From Limiplasma sp036652695 (GTDB taxonomy: Bacteria > Bacillota > Clostridia > Christensenellales > Aristaeellaceae), in contig JAVVVJ010000001.1 in the NCBI GenBank assembly GCA_036652695.1, forward strand, positions 62,001 through 126,000: a stretch of DNA of 64,000 nucleotides, written 5' to 3'. The number at the start of each line of letters is the position of its first letter. The stretch's first letter is position 1. Under the pieces are notes generated by a model, which was not told the DNA's origin, did not search any database, and was given only the letters and a program-made list of their open reading frames with translations. Shown piece by piece: positions 60,032 through 64,000 of this stretch. The position numbers were made by a program, and so were the translations under genes.

Positions 60032-61895
60032 TTGCATGCACTCCCTTGTTGGTTGTTGAGGGGGCTGCGCACAGCCACAAGAGCAGCGGCGCGCATAGGT
60101 ACAAAGGCATTGCGTAACGGAAGTAGGCGTTGACCGCCGAAAGCAGGCAGCCCGCAAGCGTGAACAGCGCGGGCACTGCGGCGAGCAGGTAACGGCGCTT
60201 GCCGCGCTTGAGCAGCAGCGCAAAGGCGAACAGGGTGATCCAGCCATAGAGCCCGGGCGCAATGAGCACGCGGTAGGGCGCGAAGGCCGTCAAGCCATCG
60301 GTAAAAGCCTTGAGCGCGTCGGAGCGGGGGTTGATGGAAAACGCAAACTTGCCCTCCAGCCCCGTGGTGCGCCCTTGACTGCCAATGAGCAGCGTTGGCT
60401 TGATGGTGGATAGAAAGCCCGGGTAGAGGTAGCCGTAGGTGTTATGAAAGGTGGCGCTTAGGCAGGTGGCGGGGTGCGTGCGAAGCAAGGAGAGCCAAGT
60501 CTGCCAAAAGGCGTGCTTCTGTGCGGCGGTCGCGTCCTCGCGCCACAGGAGCTTGATGGGATCGCTGAGCTCGCCGTTGTAGGCGGCGTGAAGCTCCTCC
60601 AGCGGCAGCACGCCGTTGATGGCCTCGGCATCGGCGGCGGAAATCGACTCGCTGGCCACCACGCGCGCCACCTGCTGCAAGGGGATGGAGTAATTCTCGG
60701 TTTCCGGCATGGGCAGGATATGAAGCGCCGGAATCACAAGGAGGTGGAGCGCAAGGAATACCATAAGCGTGCAGCCAAGCGCGGCGGTTGGGGCAAGCCA
60801 CAGCCGGGGCGGCATCCCGGCTGCGCTCCGCTTTGTGCGCAGGGTCCAAAAAAGCAATAGCGCCAGCGTCAGCAGCGCCAGATATACGCCGGGGTTTCGC
60901 GTAAGCGCGCAAAGCACGGCGGCTAGGCAAAGCCCCACGATTTGGCTTGGCGCGGGGCGTTCCCCGGCAGACGTATGCAAAAGCCGCCATACGCAAAGCG
61001 AAAGGTACAGCACCGCCATGGCAAAGTTGGTATCCTTGCCCACGCAAAACGCAAACAGCGGAAAGATGGGGCAAAGCGCGTAAAACGCGAGCGAGCCCCA
61101 GCACAGCCAGCGCGGCGCGGCGCTCAGCGCCATTTCGCAAAGCAGCGTGCCCAGCAGCCATGCCATCAGCAGCGCCTGCGTGCAGCAGTAGAGCGCAACC
61201 GTAACATCCCCACTGGCAAACAGCAGGCCGATGCGGCGGCAGACATCGATCAGGAAGGTTTGAAAGATGGGGTTCCCATTGGAAAGCGGCACAACGCCAA
61301 GGATTTCCCTGAGCTGGGTGAGGCTGTCGTTGCTGACCACGCCGGGAAAGGTGCAGGCGTACCACGGAAGCCAGCATAGCAGGAGCGCGGCTGCAAAGCA
61401 GGGCGCAAGGATGCGCGGCGGCAGGCTCAAAACGCGGCGTGCAAGGCGGGTGGGGGCGCGCTCCTGCGGTGCGGCGGCTTGTTTGGCAATCGCCGCGCGC
61501 GGCTTGTCCAGCGCGAAAGCCAACGCGCGCATGGCGGCAAAATAGGCGAGGCTTTGCCCGGCAAAGGCCAGCAGCGCCTTTGCCTTGTGCGCGAACACCA
61601 GCTCCGCCGTGCCCAGCGCCAGAAAGCTTTGCCCCAGCACGCGCACGCCCGCGAACAGCGCGGCTAACAGCCAAAAGCGAACGCCGCGCAGACGGGCGTT
61701 TTCCCGCGGCTGCGCAAGCCACGCGGCGTACGCAAGCCACAAAAGCGCAAACCCAGCGGCGCAGCTTACGGCGTTGAGCAGCGTGAAAGCGGCGGCTTGA
61801 GAGGAAAGCGTTATCACAAACGCGGGGAAGGTAAGCGCCGCCAGCAGCAAGGCCCACGCGGCGGGCCTCCAATGGCGGGGCGGAGACTTTGACAC
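60000..61895 (-). CDS. DUF6020-like polytopic membrane protein
   Basis: A 631-residue protein with about 14 hydrophobic segments. The large loop after the fifth helix contains TFPGVVSNDSLTQLREILG and a further conserved stretch FCVGKDTNFAMAV, the pattern of the DUF6020 group, which looks like GT-C enzymes. The start is a GTG at 61895 with GGAGG 8 nt upstream. It is the first gene of a four-gene overlapping operon (to 55762) behind a good promoter. Glycan transfer or polymerisation is inferred from fold and context. Confidence 0.75.
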   Translation of the reverse strand: MSKSPPRHWRPAAWALLLAALTFPAFVITLSSQAAAFTLLNAVSCAAGFALLWLAYAAWLAQPRENARLRGVRFWLLAALFAGVRVLGQSFLALGTAELVFAHKAKALLAFAGQSLAYFAAMRALAFALDKPRAAIAKQAAAPQERAPTRLARRVLSLPPRILAPCFAAALLLCWLPWYACTFPGVVSNDSLTQLREILGVVPLSNGNPIFQTFLIDVCRRIGLLFASGDVTVALYCCTQALLMAWLLGTLLCEMALSAAPRWLCWGSLAFYALCPIFPLFAFCVGKDTNFAMAVLYLSLCVWRLLHTSAGERPAPSQIVGLCLAAVLCALTRNPGVYLALLTLALLLFWTLRTKRSAAGMPPRLWLAPTAALGCTLMVFLALHLLVIPALHILPMPETENYSIPLQQVARVVASESISAADAEAINGVLPLEELHAAYNGELSDPIKLLWREDATAAQKHAFWQTWLSLLRTHPATCLSATFHNTYGYLYPGFLSTIKPTLLIGSQGRTTGLEGKFAFSINPRSDALKAFTDGLTAFAPYRVLIAPGLYGWITLFAFALLLKRGKRRYLLAAVPALFTLAGCLLSAVNAYFRYAMPLYLCAPLLLWLCAAPSTTNKGVHANEADHSNSLL

Positions 61896-61931
61896 GCGCG
61901 GCACCTCCCATGCGACAAAATATTTCAGCTA

Positions 61932-61960
61932 ATGATAACTTTTTTTGTGAATGATGTCAA
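61932..61960 (-). promoter_or_regulatory. sigma-A promoter of the glycan-assembly operon
   Basis: TTGACA (61960-61955), 17-bp spacer, TATCAT (61937-61932) on the minus strand, 37 bp before the GTG start. Confidence 0.82.
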
Positions 61961-62091
61961 ACGGATGTTGGCGCGGCCTAAGGCCGCCATAGCCCACGGT
62001 ACGGGGCTTTTACGCGGCTTTTGCGGCGGCTATGCGCGTCAAGCGGCGCATAACCGCCGCCGCCGCCGCATACAATATTCTGCGATCGCCT

Positions 62092-62120
62092 TTGACATCA
62101 CGCGAAAAGTGCGATACAAT
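62092..62120 (+). promoter_or_regulatory. sigma-A promoter of murB-rapZ
   Basis: TTGACA, 17-bp spacer, TACAAT (62115-62120), 64 bp before the murB ATG. It diverges from the glycan operon promoter. Confidence 0.88.
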
Positions 62121-62184
62121 CAGTCGTATAAGGTCACACGCACAGCGGGCAGCGTGCCCATCCCTCCAGAGAGGAGTGATCCCC

Positions 62185-63150
62185 ATGGATGCGGAAACTC
62201 GTGAAAGGCTGCTAAATCAGCTAAGGGAAAGCATACCCAAAAAGCAAATCATCGAAAACGCACCCATGAGCCGCTATACCACTTTGCGGCTAGGCGGCCC
62301 GGCGGAGCTGTTGGTGGAAATCGCCACGCCCGATCAGCTAACGGCCGCGTATCAGGCGGCGGAGGCGCTGCATGTGCCGGTTTTGCCGCTTGGCAACGGA
62401 AGCAATTTGCTGGTGCGCGATGGCGGCGTTCGCGGCGTGGTTTTGCATTTGGGCGACCTGTTTGCCAGCGTCAGCGAGCCGGCGCCCCTGCCGGATGGGC
62501 GCTTTGCCCTTTCTGCGCAGGCGGGCGCGACGCTTCAAAAGGTGTGCAACGTCGCGGCAGACTATGCGCTTACGGGGCTTGAGTTCGCCTCCGGCATACC
62601 GGGCACGGTAGGCGGCGCGGTCTATATGAACGCGGGCGCGTATGGCGGCGAGATGAAGGATGTGGTGACCACCGTAACCGCTATCGACGCGGCGGGCAGC
62701 GTTGTGGCCTTTGAGGGCGACGCGCTGCGCTTTGGTTATCGCACAAGCGCGTTCAATCAGGAAAACAGCGGGCTTGCGGTCACTTCGGTAACGATATGCC
62801 TGCGCCCGGGGGATGAGGATACCATCCGCGCCACCATGCGCGAGTTCTCCTCCCGCCGCCGCGAGAAGCAGCCCATCAGCGTGCCGAGCTGCGGCAGCAC
62901 CTTCAAACGGCCGGAGGGGCAGTTCGCGGGCACGTTGATTGATGAATGCGGCCTCAAAGGCCTCCGCATTGGCGGGGCGAGCGTATCCGAGCTGCACGCG
63001 GGCTTTTTGGTTAATGATGAAGGCGGCACAGCGGCGGATTTTTTGGCGCTGATCGCACAGGTGCAGCGCGTGGTGTGGGAGCAAAAGGGCGTCATGCTCC
63101 AGCCCGAGGTGCGCATTGTGGGAGAGGAAACGCTTGTGACGCTTGCGTAG
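62185..63150 (+). CDS. murB: UDP-N-acetylenolpyruvoylglucosamine reductase
   Basis: A 321-residue FAD enzyme (type II MurB) that makes UDP-MurNAc for peptidoglycan. FAD-binding elements are YTTLRLGGPAELLVEIAT, VLPLGNGSNLLVRDGG and GIPGTVGGAVYMNAGAYGGE; the catalytic PSCGSTFKRP and the final LQPEVRIVGE are present. AGAGGAG precedes the ATG at 62185. It lies 21 bp before rapZ, an arrangement common in Bacillota. Confidence 0.96.
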   Translation: MDAETRERLLNQLRESIPKKQIIENAPMSRYTTLRLGGPAELLVEIATPDQLTAAYQAAEALHVPVLPLGNGSNLLVRDGGVRGVVLHLGDLFASVSEPAPLPDGRFALSAQAGATLQKVCNVAADYALTGLEFASGIPGTVGGAVYMNAGAYGGEMKDVVTTVTAIDAAGSVVAFEGDALRFGYRTSAFNQENSGLAVTSVTICLRPGDEDTIRATMREFSSRRREKQPISVPSCGSTFKRPEGQFAGTLIDECGLKGLRIGGASVSELHAGFLVNDEGGTAADFLALIAQVQRVVWEQKGVMLQPEVRIVGEETLVTLA

Positions 63151-63171
63151 CACAAAAGAGGGGGAAAATCG

Positions 63172-64000
63172 ATGCACTATCTGATTCTGACCGGTATGAG
63201 CGGCGCGGGCAAGACCGTAGCTCTGCGATATTTGGAAGATATGGGTGCCCTATGTGTGGACAACCTGCCGCCCATGATGGTGGTACCCTTTATGGAAGCG
63301 TGCCACAACAGCACCTTGCACAACCCCATCATTGCCATTGCGGCAGACGTGCGCTCCGGCGAATTTTTTGACGCCAAGGCCGTTACCAAGATGATCGACG
63401 AGGCGCGCACCGTTGGTTTCCACATTGATACCTTGTTTGTGGAGGCAAGCGATGATGTGCTTGTGAACCGCTACAAGGAAACCAGGCGCGACCATCCGCT
63501 TACCGGCGAAGGGCTTTCGCTGGAGGAGGCCATCCGTGAGGAGCGCAACCGCCTGCAGCCCCTGCGCGAAACGGCGAACCACCTTTTTGATACCAGCAAC
63601 CTGCGTCCCCGCGCTTTGCAAAGCAAGCTTTCCGAGCTTTTGCGGCATGCGGATGACGAGCCCTTGCTGCGCATTGAAATTCTCAGCTTTGGCTTCAAGC
63701 GCGGCATTCCTCGCGAGGGGGATTTGGTATTTGACGTGCGCTTTTTGCCAAACCCCTTCTATATTCCTCAGCTGGGGAATCATACGGGGCTTGACCCGGA
63801 CGTGAGGGATTTTGTGTTAAGCCACCCCGTAACGCAGGAATTCCTGAAGCGCTGCATGGACATGCTCCAATTTTTGATTCCGCATTACATTGCCGAGGGC
63901 AAGCACCGCTTGGTGATTGCTATTGGCTGCACGGGCGGCGCGCATCGAAGTGTTGCCATTGCCGAGTACATCAATGTGCAGCTCAAGCTATTGCATTACC
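63172..64000 (+). CDS. rapZ: RapZ/YvcJ-family nucleotide-binding protein (partial)
   Basis: The first 276 codons of a P-loop protein of about 290 residues; the last few residues lie right of base 64000. The Walker A is GMSGAGKT at residues 8-15, followed by YLEDMGALCVDNLPPMMV, and the C-terminal domain has the conserved IGCTGGAHRSV. In Escherichia coli RapZ guides RNase E to GlmZ and controls amino-sugar synthesis; in Bacillus YvcJ has GTPase activity and its role is less clear. AGAGGGGG precedes the ATG. yvcK and whiA would be expected next. Confidence 0.95.
   Translation, partial: MHYLILTGMSGAGKTVALRYLEDMGALCVDNLPPMMVVPFMEACHNSTLHNPIIAIAADVRSGEFFDAKAVTKMIDEARTVGFHIDTLFVEASDDVLVNRYKETRRDHPLTGEGLSLEEAIREERNRLQPLRETANHLFDTSNLRPRALQSKLSELLRHADDEPLLRIEILSFGFKRGIPREGDLVFDVRFLPNPFYIPQLGNHTGLDPDVRDFVLSHPVTQEFLKRCMDMLQFLIPHYIAEGKHRLVIAIGCTGGAHRSVAIAEYINVQLKLLHY

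Noticed and set aside
60442..61911. A 489-codon frame overlapping the DUF6020-like gene on the same strand
   Set aside because: Alternate-frame shadow, extremely rich in Ala, Arg and Cys, without a credible start or domain.
1..64000. tRNA, rRNA, CRISPR arrays and insertion sequences
   Set aside because: No T-loop-like GGTTCGAATCC motif in a cloverleaf context, no evenly spaced repeats, and no transposase-like protein were seen on either strand.

Overview
The window is one 64-kb piece of a GC-rich bacterial chromosome with a single 100-N assembly gap (46729-46828). Gene content points to a Gram-positive-type Bacillota genome, most likely a Clostridia-class anaerobe: secA, an LtaS-like phosphoglycerol transferase, VanW/SH3b and peptidoglycan-binding secreted proteins, addA, a TGS-nucleoside kinase, DUF896 and DUF1292 proteins, a murB-rapZ pair, strong AGGAGG-type ribosome binding sites and sigma-A-type promoters with 17-bp spacers. 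The exact lineage cannot be told from sequence alone; a gut Clostridia such as Christensenellales would fit, but that is a guess. Nearly all genes look like ordinary chromosomal genes. I saw no integrase, transposase, phage structural gene, CRISPR array, rRNA or tRNA.

Layout. 1-6.6 kb: 5' part of secA and four envelope proteins (VanW/SH3b, phosphodiester glycosidase, LRR, five-repeat peptidoglycan-binding lipoprotein). 6.8-13.2 kb: addA and glycogen phosphorylase diverge from a 218-bp region holding two perfect parS sites, which suggests an origin-proximal location. 13.5-24.1 kb: an MBL-fold hydrolase, then a structured leader with a terminator, then a six-gene run: two tandem large solute-binding proteins, two MalF/MalG-type permeases, a membrane-fusion protein and a MacB/FtsX-type permease. 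No ATPase gene is present. 24.1-31 kb: metallophosphoesterase, YdcF-like protein, secreted unknown, GtrB-like glycosyltransferase, and serC-serA. 31-39.5 kb (minus strand): two glycosyltransferases, then a compact operon of holin-like protein, SurE, RpiR regulator, BaiN-like flavoprotein, DEDDh exonuclease and TGS-nucleoside kinase. 39.6-44 kb: GGDEF protein and a conventional sugar ABC operon (binding protein and two permeases) with a consensus promoter and an internal terminator. 44.4-46.7 kb: LtaS-like enzyme. 46.8-51.9 kb: HAD phosphatase, esterase, YgjP-like metallopeptidase, two GNATs, DUF1292 and DUF896. 51.9-61.9 kb (minus strand): a glycan-assembly region with two polyprenyl-phosphate-type GT2 enzymes (one fused to GtrA), a DUF354 protein, two large multi-membrane GT-C/DUF6020-type proteins, and a coupled M1 peptidase/zinc-ribbon membrane protein pair. 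62-64 kb: murB and rapZ (runs off the end).

How it works together. Much of the region serves the cell envelope: secretion, teichoic-acid-type polymer synthesis, lipid-linked sugar transfer, peptidoglycan precursor synthesis and wall-binding proteins. The rest is mainly carbohydrate acquisition and storage use: two ABC importers without their own ATPase, glycogen phosphorylase and an RpiR-type sugar-phosphate sensor. The least conventional part is 14.4-24.1 kb: a riboswitch-like leader in front of importer components mixed with MacB-type exporter components.
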